Assembly: GCF_032854445.1 (NCBI RefSeq)
Contig: NC_088304.1
Span: 13,587,704 to 13,651,703, forward strand
DNA from: Liolophura sinensis
Lineage: Eukaryota; Mollusca; Polyplacophora; Chitonida; Chitonidae
Reading direction: 5' to 3'
Length of the DNA: 64,000 bases
Shown here: positions 24,901 through 35,327 of the stretch, piece after piece
Layout: each line of letters begins with the position of its first letter
How positions within the stretch are numbered: the stretch's first letter is position 1
Notes under the pieces: model-generated
Told to the model about the DNA's origin: nothing
Database searches by the model: none
The model's input: the letters and a program-made list of their open reading frames with translations, nothing else
Program-made: the position numbers and the translations under genes

Positions 24901-27900
24901 GACTACTTATGCTGACTGGTTTCTTTGTTCTTAACTTGCAGATCCAATGAAAGTGATGCATACAGTGTTGAATCTTGACCCCACTGAGTTTGACCTCTGT
25001 CAGATTGGCACAGACACTGAGGTCACTTTCTGTCTAAAAGAGTTCAGGGTAAGGTTGATAGACCCTTTAAAGGAGAACTGCAGGAGTTCAAAACATGCTG
25101 TGGAAAATTTAGAGCAAAAACACACTACTGTGTTTCACCTAAAGTTGAGCACTTTTCAAGTGACCCATGTTGCTGGGTTCAGATTGATTCATTTACATCA
25201 TATGGCTACTTGACAGTTTTTGGGACGTTTTGTTAATTTTTTATCAGAAAAACATAAAAAAGATGTTATTTTATGTTCATCAGAATGTACATTTTTAATC
25301 CCCAAATTTTAGGTGAAATACAGTAGTCTAGTAATGGGGATGCAACAGTACAACAAATGACAAATGACCCGTGTGTTATATATATATTATATCAAGTGTC
25401 AAGTTACCTGTTATATAATGACCTGTGTGTCATATATATATATATATATAACATAACACACGGGTCATTGTATTCCGTTATTGTATTTTGTTGAATAGAT
25501 TCCAGGTAAGATGTCTTTTTTGTGGTATTTTAAAAAATGCATCTGGAATATAAAATTGGGAAATGTTCAACACAGATATGCCTGAAAGCCAGTAAGTTGC
25601 TAAAATATAAATTTGAAAGAAAAATTTGTTGAATTTTGGGCTGAGGGTACATAGAAAGGTGACTTCCGCTTGTATGAACCCCTGTATGTCTTTGCAGAAG
25701 GCACAAGGTGATTGTTCAGCTATACTTGTTGGCTTGGTGTCTGTTTTATACTGAAAGGGCTTGGTGTCATGTCTTCAGTACTCTGATTTAGTGAGGTTGC
25801 ACCATAATTATGGTGGCCTTGGGACTAGCCATTCTTTATACTATGAGGCCATCATGAGTGTTAGAAATAATGTTCAAAAGTACATCGAACCTCGAACAAA
25901 GTAACAGACAATTGTTACCAATTTCTTAATTGTTTTCTTGGCAGTAAAAACAGTTTTTTATCTTAATTATCTCATATTTGTGTCCACTTTCAGGCAATTC
26001 TTGCTTTCGCTGAAGCCAACAACTTGCCTATGTCTGTCAACTTTGATACAGCTGGGAAGTGAGTGTTTCCGTACATGTAATTCACCAGGAGTAGGACGGA
26101 ATACCTGCCCTAAAAAAACGAAAAAGAAATCAACACCTAAATCACCCTGGACTAAACCTCCATGGACAAAAGCCTACCTATTTATTCAAGTATACTTAAT
26201 TAATAATAGGTGAAACCTTTACAAGACCAGGCTGGGATATGTATGCGGTTAAGATACCTACTAAATCACATAAAGTGTCAATCTGGTCCATAAAACCCAC
26301 CATACATTAAAAACATATGACTGCACATTATGAAGTGAAACGGAAGAGCAAAAAATAGGTCTTAGTGTTTTCCGATGCAGTTTTAAGTGGTATTTCTCAT
26401 GATATTCACTTCAGTTTTACTGTTTCTTTTCCTTTAAGGTTTTAACATGAAATTTCAAAACAGGTTAAAATAGCCATGTGATTAATTTATGTTACAAGTG
26501 TCAACATGTAGCATGTGTAAACAAGAGAGATGAACAAAGACAAAAATCAGTTATGTGTATTGATTCATTCAGTGCAGATATACATCTATACAGGATGGAT
26601 TGTCATCTCTGGTGTCTTTGACATAGCATTTAAGTGAGGCATCACTCTAAATATGTTGACATTGTGTTTGGGTGGCTAATCTGTCTCAGTATATCATGAG
26701 TGGGAAGAGCATCACCTCTTTAATAGTGTCTTCTGCATGGTGTTCCAGTGAGGCAGCACGTGTTAAGCATTGAGTCAGGGTGGCCATAAGAAAACATTGG
26801 TGTGATGTGACAAACAACTGTGAAAATGACACTAAACCATGGCCTGTCATTATTCTTTGAGTTGTAAGGCGTCTTCCCTAAATGTTTTGCCATGGCGTTC
26901 CAGTGAGTCAGCATCATATTGTAGGAAAATATGTTGGAATTTGGTCAGGCATTGTTGCAGTGTGATTTAAAATAACGTTAAAAATGGCGCTAAACCCTGG
27001 CAAACACACAAAACAAAGGAGTACTATTTTGTTATCTTCAGTATAGTAACAGTTGTGGATCCACTGTGAAATGTGAACGGTATATGGTTTATTTTCCAGG
27101 CCGATAGTGTTCACCATCCCTGGTGATAAAGCCTATGAAGCCAACTTTGTCCTGGCAACATTGGCAGACTTACAGTCGGACTCACAGCAGCGCTCTGTGT
27201 CGCAGACCAAGAAACTTTCTAAGTCCAGGTAATGGAGCATCAGTTATGAAGAAGTACGAGCTCATGATGTTTCTCATAAGTCAGATGTAGCCTATTAAAG
27301 TTGTCAAGTATTTATTTGAGAGACCGGCCCGGATAGCACAGTTGGTAGAGCGTCTGCTTCGGTAGATCAAGGATCAATCCTGGGTCGAGTCATACCTAAG
27401 ACTTTAAAAGAGGAAGTTGTAACTTCCTTGCTTGACGTTCAGCTGATGGGGATAGTGCAACGAGTAGCTGACCTGTACCAGTATAATGGCTCGGGCGGGT
27501 CGGCTTACTTGCCTTCGGTAAGTCATCTCATTGAAGCAGCACTAGATAGAAGAGCGTTGGAAATGCGTCCTGCAACAAGGAGGTACATTACATACATCCT
27601 AAGGATTCCTTCATCGTCATATGACTGAAAAATTGTTGAGCACAACGTTAAACCTCACTCACTCACTCTTTATTTGAGATTTTTGGCTTTTTCTTATCGA
27701 GTTGCAAATTAGTAGGTGTAGTACATGGCACAGTAGTTCTTTTGCAATTTTGCCTAAATCTATAGTAAGTAACACATTTTATACATTTGTTGCCATTCTG
27801 CTTTTGTCCACCCATGGATCTGATTGCCGTCATATCAGTGAAAAATGCTTTCATACAGCATTTAAACACCAATCAATAAACAGGTTCACAGAGGCACTTG

Positions 27901-30900
27901 AAATGGATTGTGTAAGCCGACAAAGCTCTGTTTTTAAGAAAGAAGTGCCAATTTTAAATGAAAGTTGGCTAGGTTATGGATTGGCCTATGTAATACATTA
28001 GGCATTTAAAACATACGGTTTTCAGATGGCTTCAATCTTTAGTTTTTGAAAGTCTTTAGATTGATTCATAATTCAAAATCAGCATTTAACATGTGGGGTA
28101 CTGGTTCAATCCCGGCCTTTGCCACTGTCCACTGTTTTTGTGGCCTAAGTGACATTAATCTGTCGACAGTGCTTGTGTAGCTGATTGACCCCAGTCTAAC
28201 GTTTGCTGAAGACCTCGTCTTCCACCAGTATGATGTTCATGTGTGTTCATGTAATCCACACATGGGAAAGTTTGTCAGCAATTTGCCAGTGGTCGGTGGT
28301 TTACAACAGACACACCATTTCCCTCCACCCACATAACTGACTGTCATTGTATGAGTGAAAGAGTTTTGGGTATGGCATTAAACAACACTCAACTCAAAAT
28401 ATACATCCATGTACATATCTTTTCCTCTTTGTCTCATCTTATTCTAATTTTCTCCTGTTATTAAAATGAATTTTACTACGCAGTTGCAAAGGTGAATCCT
28501 TAATTCATATTCATCCATACATCACTTGTTGAAAAGTTTGTCAGTAATTTGTCAAAGGCCGGTGGTTTTCTGTGTATAGCATTATCAATCACCACTTACA
28601 ATGAGTGAATAAATTGTCTCCCCTTAGATCTGGTAGTGGAGACACAATCACAGAAGAGCCAAGCCGATTAGGTAAAAAGTCCTCAAATCAGAGCTGCCCT
28701 CCCATACCAGAGGAGGAGAATGGAAGTGGAGACAGGTAATCCAGATGTCTCTACAGAACACTTGTTAATTTGTAGATTGCTCGTTCAGGTGTCGCACGGA
28801 AAGAGTATTAATTAAAACAGCTAAAAGTGGTCATCTCTTGCATTCACTTCAGTGTTGTAAACTAAATATTAATGAAGACATTTTGCTTTAAATATCTCAT
28901 CTATATTTTTTTTCCGTATGTACTTCTATTATCCCCTCTTGATAAAGCAATGGGGGCGTGTTGATTTGCATAAGACTGTCTTTTACATAATATCAAAAGT
29001 TTCCAATAAACATTACATCGGTCAAATAATAAGAATGTGAATGGGGTTACATATGGAATTGGATTAAGACTATGATGTGCTGGTAAACATGCATTTTAAT
29101 GTAATTCCATCTGCCCTGATTGTGGCTGTAACTAACAAAGTGACATCTGGGAAGTTTGTGAGTCACTGCCAAAACCTTGATGAGTTACCCAGGGTACACT
29201 GGTTTACTCCACCTTGATGGTTTACCCAGGGTACACTGGTTTACTCCACTTTGATGGGTTACCCAGGGTACACTGGTTTACCACACCTTGATGGTCTACC
29301 CAGAGTACACTGGTTTACTCCACCTTGATGGGTTACCCAGGGTACACTGGTTAACTCCACCTTGATAGGTTACCCAGGGTACACTGGTTTACCGCACCTT
29401 GATGGTCTACCCAGAGTACACTGGTTAACTCCACCTTGATGGGTTACCCAGGGTACACTGGTTTACCACACCTTGATGGTCTACCCAGAGTACAGTGGTT
29501 TACTCCACCTTGATGGGTTACCCAGGGTACACTGGTTTACCACACCTTGATGGGTTACCCAGGGTACACTGGTTTACCACACCTTGATGGTCTACCCAGA
29601 GTACACTAGTTAACTCCACCTTGATAGGTTACCCAGGGTACACTGGTTTACCACACCTTGATGGTCTACCCAGAGTACACTGGTTAACTCCACCTTGATG
29701 GGTTACCCAGGGTACACTGGTTTACCACACCTTGATGGTCTACCCAGAGTACAGTGGTTTACTCCACCTTGATGGGTTACCCAGGGTACACTGGTTTACC
29801 ACACCTTGATGGGTTACCCAGGGTACACTGGTTTACCACACCTTGATGGTCTACCCAGAGTACACTAGTTAACTCCACCTTGATAGGTTACCCAGGGTAC
29901 ACTGGTTTACTCCACCTTGATGGGTTACCCAGGGTACACTGGTTAACTCCACCTTGATGGGTTACCCAGGGTACACTGGTTTACTCCACCTGTAAACTGA
30001 CCATTGTAATATATGTAAAGGAATTCTTGATTGTAGCGTTCTACAGCAATCAAGTGAATGAATAAGAAGTGTATATTGATTATCACTGATCAATCAATCA
30101 TTTCTTCTTCTGTTTATCACAGAAAATCCCGGGTGCCACCTTCAGAAAGGTTTGAAGCAGCCTATCAGGAGATGATGGAAGACGACATGGATTTGGAACT
30201 GACAGCTGCTGTGGATGTTACCATGGATACACACAATGCCACGCACTGCCGGCCCTCCCAGATCTACCACAGAGGGGCAGTTAAGCCCCCAGCGGACTTT
30301 ATGTCTCAGGTAAGTAAATCAGGTGTGCATTACTCTCCTCATCCAGAGGTGTGCAGCCTTCAGTTTTTTTCTCAAAGCACTGGCAAAGCTCACAAATCTG
30401 ATGTGACTTATCTATGACAGATCAAGGGTCTCATGATGTCAGATATCGGCATGTTTGTTTTCAACCTTATCTAGGATTAATTAGTCTAATTATGCACAAA
30501 GACAATAGCATGGACTAAAACTTACATATCGAGGCCTTCACGGCCGAGGGGGTTAGCATGCGAGTTCAGCGCAATGACCCAGGAGCTTGTCACTCTTCCG
30601 GATTTCAATTCCAGCTCATGCTGGCTTCTTCTCCAGCCGTATGCGTGGAAATTTCCAGCAACCTGCGAATGGTCGTGGGTTTCCCCAAGCCCGCTTTCCT
30701 CCTACCATAATGCTGGTTGCCTTTGTATAAGTAAAATATTCTTGAGTATGGCGTAAAACACCAATCAAATAAATAAACAAATAAACTTGCATATTATCCA
30801 AAAATCCATTTACGAATGCCACCTCTGATTTTTTAAATTATATCATAATGTATTTATACCAATGAACAAGTGTGCGGGTGAAAGTTTGTCAAGCTGGAAA

Positions 30901-31992
30901 GTTCATCAGTAACCAGCCAAGAGTTGATGGTTTATTCCGTGCAGTCACTCTGTCACTCCTAAAACTCACCATCATTGTGTAGTAAGTGAAAAACAGTTTT
31001 GTTTCACCCCCTGAATCGCATGGCCCATAATAGTACTCAATGTGTCTGTTGTAAGGCTGAGCATTGCATCGTGTCACTGTTTGCAAATGTTCCTTGAAGA
31101 CCACTCATCTTACACCTTGTAAACATCTGTATGTCACACTTGGGAAAGTTTGCCAGTAGCTTGCCAAAGGTCGATGGTTCACCCCTGCACTCCAGTTTCT
31201 TCCACCCCCATAATACTGATTACCACTGTATAGGTGAAATCAATGTGGTGGAAATTAGCAATCAGAATAAACTTCCCTTCCACTGTACGCTGGACTACGT
31301 CAGCCACTGGAGAAGAGAAAACCGTTCAGTATCATGTTCTGTCTTCTGCACTTTTAAGTACCTGGGTGCGGTGCCACATGATCATAAATGCTACGTGTGT
31401 ACATGGAGTTTTAGTCTCTGCGTACCTGTCTTTACAGTCTGTGGAAAGTGAAGTGAAGAAACGTGGCCTGGATCAGACTTGTGAGGATGTCGAAGAGGAT
31501 GAGGACCTCGAAGATACAGTGCCAGGCACTCCTCCCAGTAAAAAGGTACTGTATCCTGTACTGCAACACAGGGTAAAGATGATAGTGCCAGGCACTCGTC
31601 TCAGTAAAAAGGTCCTGTATCCTATACTGCAACACAGGGTAAAGATGATAGTGCCAGGCGCTCCTCCCAGTAAAAAGGTACTGTATCCTATACTGCATCG
31701 CTGGGTAAAGATGATAGTGCCACGCACTCCTGCCAGTAAAAAGGTACTGTATCCTATACTTTAACACAGGGTAAAGATGTTAGTGCCTGGCACTCCTTTT
31801 TAATAGTTCATTTACTATATCTTGCAAGTTATGCTCGTAAAATGTTCTTATTGGTGTTTTTTTTTTTTTCTTTCTCATTTTCAGTTCAAGTCGCTGTTTT
31901 TTGGAATGTCTCAGTCATCAACTCAGTCCAGCATATCCCACAAACCAGCTTCTGTCTCCGTATTGGCTGAAGACACTGATGAAGACGACTGA
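15892..31992 (+). CDS. RAD9: RAD9 checkpoint clamp component, complete 13-exon gene
   Basis: Subunit of the RAD9-RAD1-HUS1 (9-1-1) ring, loaded on damaged DNA to activate ATR signalling through TOPBP1; nuclear. The exons total 1386 nt (461 codons plus stop) and every junction keeps phase. The PCNA-like half carries family motifs: MKC start, [75 protein letters not shown], and ANFVLATL. The tail has [16 protein letters not shown], and an acidic terminus [10 protein letters not shown]. Vertebrate RAD9A is about 391 residues, so this protein has a longer disordered tail. Three exons (2, 5, 12) have their 5' splice sites copied in tandem arrays. It is convergent with PPTC7. Whether it is nearer RAD9A or RAD9B was not tested; it probably predates that split. 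Confidence 0.97.
16176..16557. mobile_element. Foldback element with ~45-bp terminal inverted repeats in RAD9 intron 1
   Basis: Left arm GTTTGGCAAAATTTTG and GGCCCCAAACC at 16183-16220; right arm GGTTTGGGGCC and CAAAATTTTGCCAAAC at 16514-16553. The arms pair over about 45 bp with a few mismatches and enclose about 290 bp without a recognised gene. Confidence 0.7.
17088..17158 (+). CDS. RAD9: RAD9 exon 2
   Basis: 71 nt, acceptor TTTCCTTTTTTAG, two bases completing a valine codon, then [23 protein letters not shown] in phase 0. The donor GGG|GTAAGATG is the founder-like copy of the 94-100 bp array that follows at once. Confidence 0.95.
17140..19640. repeat. 94-100 bp tandem array copying the RAD9 exon 2 donor
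   Basis: About 26 units, each with GAACATGGGGTAAGATGAAC or a close variant. Copies begin at 17150 (the real exon end), 17244, 17338, 17433, 17527, 17621, 17721 and so on to 19600. Early units are about 94 bp, later ones about 100 bp. Most carry an intact GG|GTAAG(A/T). Degenerate copies trail to about 19990. Read through, the frame stops at once (GTA AGA TGA), so the units are not coding. Confidence 0.97.
19641..20310. other. RAD9 intron 2, remnant repeats
   Basis: Degenerate single copies of the donor array (TTGGGGTAAGATGAACACC at about 19800; GAACATGGGGTGAAAGG at about 19977) within otherwise unremarkable intron sequence. Confidence 0.5.
20311..20537. mobile_element. MITE-like element, TIR family M1
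   Basis: Ends are inverted: CCGTATTTCACCTAAGTTT at the left and AACTTTGCGTGAAATACAG at the right. Shares internal sequence (CTGAAAGTACATTTT, TTTTTCAAGTGAC) with elements at 25121-25330 and 63480-63712. Confidence 0.65.
20699..20845 (+). CDS. RAD9: RAD9 exon 3
   Basis: 49 codons, phase 0; acceptor TTTTGCTTTCAG, donor [29 protein letters not shown] is nearly invariant in the RAD9 family. Confidence 0.97.
20898..21245 (+). mobile_element. Divergent tRNA-derived SINE, family B relative
   Basis: tRNA-like head (GTTAGAGCGTCTGCCTC) and tail TGAAAAATTGTTAAGTACGAC, as in family B. The middle is strongly diverged. Confidence 0.6.
21423..21702 (-). mobile_element. Full-length tRNA-derived SINE, family A
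   Basis: On the minus strand it runs from a tRNA-like head (box A ATGGCTCAGTCGGTTAGCGC, box B GAGTTCAAGTCC) to the tail TGGCGTAAAACACCAATCAA followed by AAATAAATAAAT. It lies in RAD9 intron 3, 40 bp before exon 4. Confidence 0.85.
21742..21856 (+). CDS. RAD9: RAD9 exon 4
   Basis: 115 nt, phase 0 to 1; acceptor TCCATTCCAG, donor CATG|GTGAGA. It encodes [20 protein letters not shown] and onward to FQLHCKHG, with EKTVE and QLHCK as family anchors. Confidence 0.95.
22407..22506 (+). CDS. RAD9: RAD9 exon 5
   Basis: 100 nt, phase 1 to 2; acceptor GTGTTATAG, donor CCAG|GTAAGA. It encodes [20 protein letters not shown] and onward to VLKAHAR. The last ~47 nt plus the donor form the first unit of a 90-bp array. 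Confidence 0.95.
22455..23820. repeat. 90-bp tandem array copying the RAD9 exon 5 end and donor
   Basis: 15 copies of CATGCCAGGTAAGAAATC-type junctions, at 22501 (real exon), 22591, 22681, 22771, 22862 and so on to 23765, each 90-91 bp apart. Each unit repeats about 47 nt of exon (GCCCTAATGTGC and flanks) and about 43 nt of intron. The junctions at 23223, 23404 and 23585 have lost the GT. Each unit also has an AAACATTTAG acceptor-like site, so a unit could behave as a pseudo-exon. Confidence 0.97.
23952..24058 (+). CDS. RAD9: RAD9 exon 6
   Basis: 107 nt, phase 2 to 1; acceptor TTTTATTTCAG, donor CCAG|GTAAAA. It encodes [20 protein letters not shown] and onward to KNYVEDEP, the second PCNA-like half of the ring domain. 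Confidence 0.93.
24942..25048 (+). CDS. RAD9: RAD9 exon 7
   Basis: 107 nt, phase 1 to 0; acceptor TTAACTTGCAG, donor AGG|GTAAGG. It encodes [20 protein letters not shown] and ends [18 protein letters not shown] is a RAD9 signature. Confidence 0.95.
25121..25330. mobile_element. MITE-like element, TIR family M1
   Basis: Left end CTACTGTGTTTCACCTAAAG and right end TTTTAGGTGAAATACAGTAG are near-perfect inverted repeats. About 210 bp, in RAD9 intron 7, 70 bp after the donor. Confidence 0.8.
25363..25469. repeat. 17-bp perfect inverted repeat around a (TA)n core
   Basis: AATGACCCGTGTGTTAT at 25363-25379 is the exact reverse complement of ATAACACACGGGTCATT at 25453-25469. The loop is AT-rich and contains a second GACCTGTGTGT. 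A strong hairpin or small foldback element. Confidence 0.8.
25994..26058 (+). CDS. RAD9: RAD9 exon 8
   Basis: 65 nt, phase 0 to 2; acceptor CCACTTTCAG, donor GGAA|GTGAGT. It encodes [21 protein letters not shown], matching the FAEsANL region of RAD9. Confidence 0.93.
27100..27228 (+). CDS. RAD9: RAD9 exon 9
   Basis: 129 nt, phase 2 to 2; acceptor ATTTTCCAG, donor CCAG|GTAATG. It encodes [20 protein letters not shown] and onward. FVLATL closes the ring-forming domain; a Ser/Gln-rich tail begins after it. Confidence 0.93.
27323..27666 (+). mobile_element. tRNA-derived SINE, family B (full length)
   Basis: tRNA-like head with box A (TAGCACAGTTGGTAGAGCG) and a box-B-like GGGTCGAGTCATACC. A conserved body follows (GGCTCGGGCGG, CTTGCCTTCGGTAAG), with tail TGACTGAAAAATTGTTGAGC and CTCACTCACTC. 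It carries an open frame shared with two other copies. Confidence 0.85.
28090..28395 (+). mobile_element. SINE-like repeat, family C
   Basis: Body GGGAAAGTTTGTCAGCAATT, GGTCGGTGGTTTAC and tail GGCATTAAACAACACTCAAC. Partial relatives lie at 28500-28615, 30890-31000, 31130-31235 and 47895-48090. Confidence 0.6.
28628..28735 (+). CDS. RAD9: RAD9 exon 10
   Basis: 108 nt, phase 2 to 2; acceptor GTCTCCCCTTAG, donor ACAG|GTAATC. It encodes a disordered Ser/Glu/Pro-rich part of the tail ([20 protein letters not shown] and onward). Recognised by splice sites and phase rather than conservation. Confidence 0.88.
29170..29992. repeat. 37-bp minisatellite with 259-bp higher-order period
   Basis: About 22 units built on CCTTGATGGGTTACCCAGGG and TACACTGGTTTACTCCA, in RAD9 intron 10. 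Rare variants recur 259 bp apart (7 units): GAGTACAGTGG at about 29489 and 29748, and ACACTAGTTAACTCC at about 29605 and 29864. So blocks of seven units were duplicated. Confidence 0.95.
30123..30309 (+). CDS. RAD9: RAD9 exon 11
   Basis: 187 nt, phase 2 to 0; acceptor TGTTTATCACAG, donor CAG|GTAAGT. It encodes [20 protein letters not shown] and onward. The [15 protein letters not shown] stretch parallels the acidic DDID..MAMETT motif of vertebrate RAD9 tails. Confidence 0.92.
30531..30785 (+). mobile_element. tRNA-derived SINE, family A (full length)
   Basis: Head GGCCGAGGGGGTTAGCATGC, body CAGCTCATGCTGGCTTC, tail ATTCTTGAGTATGGCGTAAA and (AAAT)n. In RAD9 intron 11. Confidence 0.85.
30880..31240 (+). 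repeat. Two partial family C repeats in RAD9 intron 11
   Basis: Pieces with GGAAAGTTTGCCAGTAGCTT and CACTGTATAGGTGAAATC (31130-31235), and a more diverged GGAAAGTTCATCAGTAACCA segment (30890-31000). No function seen. Confidence 0.5.
31438..31545 (+). CDS. RAD9: RAD9 exon 12
   Basis: 36 codons, phase 0; acceptor GTCTTTACAG, donor AAG|GTACTG. It encodes [20 protein letters not shown] and ends [11 protein letters not shown], the conserved proline/lysine motif just before FKSLFFG. Its last 27 nt plus the donor seed a 66-bp array. Confidence 0.95.
31519..31800. repeat. 66-bp in-frame tandem array at the RAD9 exon 12 donor
   Basis: GTGCCAGGCACTCCT starts at 31519, 31585, 31651, 31717 and (partial) 31783, exactly 66 bp apart. 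Each of the four full units ends in AGTAAAAAG|GTACTG. Since 66 is 22 codons, the frame stays open through all four units and stops at a TAA near 31762. Confidence 0.97.
31885..31992 (+). CDS. RAD9: RAD9 terminal coding exon 13
   Basis: 35 codons plus TGA at 31990-31992; acceptor TCTCATTTTCAG. It encodes [20 protein letters not shown] and ends [11 protein letters not shown]. In vertebrates the matching tail (AEDSE) holds the CK2-phosphorylated serine that binds TOPBP1; here it is threonine in an acidic context. Confidence 0.96.
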   Translation, partial: FKSLFFGMSQSSTQSSISHKPASVSVLAEDTDEDD

Positions 31993-32772
31993 TCAACCAA
32001 TCAAATGCCAGTAAACCTGACCAGTGGAGAAGATCAACTAAAAACCGATGTTGAAAACTTGTTAGCCAGTCAGACATGAGCATTGGAGAAGTTTTTCATC
32101 AAGTCCTGTAACCCAAAAGCCGTTAAAGAATTAACAACCTGCCAGTGTTGGTATCGAGAAATAAGGACTCCCTTGTATTAAGTGACGGGTCTTATCCGCA
32201 AGATACGTGCGCTCCTATGTGAATCATCAGACACTCGAGTTTTTAGTAAAGTTTTCAGGGCCATTTGCGTTACGTGACGTATGTTGGCGATCATCAGCCT
32301 TTGCCCTATATGGCATCCACAGTTCGCTTGGTTTGTAGTCATGAAACTGAGCATAGTTGTTGAAGTGAAACATCCTTGACTAAAACAATCGGTCACTTCG
32401 TCACGTCTTCAACATTTGGTTGTCACACTGCATGGAAGTACGTGCTCGCAGTGCTGTCAAAATTACTTGGTAAAAATGACGTTTCCTTCTTCCATTACAG
32501 AACAGATTAATCTCTCCATGTTGTTTATGTATTAACATATTGCGATCTCCTTTGATTTTTTATACCTCTTGCCTAAGAACAGACCCAAACCTATTTGTAC
32601 ATAGTGGGGAATTTACAAGGCTTGCTAAATACTCGAAAGAAATGATTTTAAGTGAGTTTTGTATAGATGCACTGAGCCAAAGGGTGTTGCTCCTTGTCCT
32701 CAAAACAAGTCAGAAATATATATATATATATATCGATACAAACTTTCTGAGCACATTTTGTGAACCCCACGC

Positions 32773-32778
32773 AATAAA
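32773..32778 (+). promoter_or_regulatory. Candidate RAD9 poly(A) signal
   Basis: AATAAA about 780 bp after the RAD9 stop codon. First canonical signal I noticed in the 3' flank; not confirmed. Confidence 0.35.
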
Positions 32779-35327
32779 TCCCAATCTGATCATTGAACCA
32801 CATCTTGTGAAGTGCATTATGTGGTTCTATTAAAATGAATCAAGATGATCAATTTTAATCCACTCAAGATGATCATTTTTAATCCACTCAAGTGTAACTA
32901 TATATGAGAAATGAGAAATTTAATTTTGCATGTATGTAAATAGCCAGTGTAGTTAATAATCCATGTATATTTAATTCAAATATATGACAAACTCATAAAA
33001 AAAAATACTTTTCATCTCTTGTTTATTTTTCAAAAAAGTTGTATTTCTACAGAGCAAACCCTGATGAACAACAACAACAACGACGCTGCTGTTATTGTAG
33101 TGTCCAATCAAATCGATCTTGAATACAGTAACTGAGCATAGGCATACTTGCATTAAGGCAGATTACAATTTAAACACAAAATTCAAACATAAAAATATCT
33201 TTCTACTTTCACAGCAAAAATCTTTTCTTACAACTAATATTGGGGGACAGAGTTTCTCTATGTAAATCCAACTGAATTTCACAAATATAATGTTTAAAAT
33301 TAAGGAACCATATACATCATGAAAATGATGGAGAAATGGAAAGGTAGTGGACTTGTTGGAAGATTACTGAGAAAATATGTTGTTCTAGACTCAAGGGTCT
33401 GAGGAAAAAAAGTCGCTTTGAAAATAATATGTATCCAAGAAGAAAATCTACCATTCTTCAGTGTATACATGTGTCCAGATAGTACATTCAGGATTATTAC
33501 TTCTACTGTAGGAAGCTGAAGTCTTGTGATATAGATCGTGTAATGCAAAATCCTGCTGAACGTGAGTTTAATTCAAAATGATTAGGACTGACACCTGAAT
33601 AAGAGTCTATGCAAATCTTTCTCTAAAGCATGATTTCGCCTTACATGATTGATATGCAGAAGTCCTTCTCATCAAAAACATTTCAGCTGTTGGCAGTGGA
33701 AATATTGAGGTAAAGACAATTATGTTCAAGTGGCAAGTCAAGGATTTCTATCTTTCTGAAATTACACTAACAGTTTGTGAAACGCTTAAGTCAACTGCAG
33801 GTGAATTTGCCAGGGAAGTGGCTAAACTACACATGAGTAGAGTATCTATTCATCAATTATAAACCTCCACTGGGTTAAGTCTTGCATGTGACTGTAGGGG
33901 TGATTCTGAAGTGAAAATTTTCCAATGACAAATGACAATCATCTTTATGCGTGTGACACACACTAAATCATTCTACTACAGCGGTTTTAGTGGCTAAAAC
34001 CAAAACTAAAACCAAACAGGTAAAATGACTTTGTACTTGGTGGTTGGTTACTGCTCTTGGTGACAACGGAAGCTAAACCTTCATGTACGATGACGTCAAA
34101 TGCAAATCTGTACACGAATGTTTACTTGTATTATTGCTGTCATTGTTATGATGAACATCCCATAGAATCAAATCCAATGAACATCCTTCTGAACAGCCCT
34201 ATCTCTTTCTCTCACAGACATGTTGTCACAATATCTATTATGTAAGTCACATACTACACTCCATTCCAGAGGATAACTTGGTTTGCAGTTTTTTAAATTA
34301 GAAAAAAAGTCACCCAAAAGATCTTCTGTCCCTTCCAGCCTGTGTTCAGAGGCTTTGATGAGCGGACAAAAGATATAATCTTGAAGAGAACAAATCAAGT
34401 CAACCAGTGGTGTTAACAGAGACCAGAACCGGTTACATTTTGCATAGCCGTCATTGTGAATGTTAATACACAGATATATGAAGAGACTGAAGCTGTAGTC
34501 TCTCACAATCTCTCACTGCCTCATGTAAGCTGGTGCCCTAGGGATAGTCTGGTAGTGAAAGTACTTCAAGTGCAATGACTTCAAAATGGTGACACATGTA
34601 TGAGGGAATAGTGCTGTTGTTGTAGTTTAAATATTTTTGTAACAGACCTGGGCCAACTGGGAGGTGTCAAGACTAATTATGAATAAAATAAGAATATGAA
34701 TAAAAAAAAAGTAACATCCTCATTTGGCCATACAAAAAGATGCAATAATAACAGCACAAGGATAAAATGCACAATGGGGTTGTTAACAAAACCTCTCACT
34801 ATGAGCCATCATGGTTGAGGAAATATTGTCAGTGTCCATGGTTTGACTGTCTCTATCAACAACAGTACTGAATAACATGAAGAGCCCATGTTCACAATTT
34901 AAATCCAAAGCATTACTTGAGCCATGCACATTATCAAGTATTAAATAGTCTCATTATAAATTCATTATTCCAAGTACTTGTACCTTAAACTCTTTCCATA
35001 TATATTTATTCTAAAATTAGAGAAAAAAAAATACTGATAAAAGCAACTAGCACATAATCTTGAGTATATCATTCCACATACATGTATATTCTTGATATGT
35101 CTCTATTTTATTTTCATGCCTGGACTTAAAGTCTGTATCAAACACATATTCAGTTACTTTCTCCACTAAATAAACCATGCTAGTCTTAAGCTACACGTAT
35201 GGAGCTGAAATATTCAACTAAACCTCAAATGCTATAAACCCCATTCGTATAGAATAGACAGTGTGTATGCAAAACATATGCATACACACGTGTAACTGTC
35301 AGGTTGGATTTAAAATCATACATGTGG

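Noticed and set aside
27323-27390. tRNA gene (box A and box B present)
   Set aside because: It is the head of a SINE: no cloverleaf can be completed and the same body follows in other copies.
31432-31767. Minus-strand open frame of 111 codons
   Set aside because: Antisense of the 66-bp RAD9 exon 12 array.
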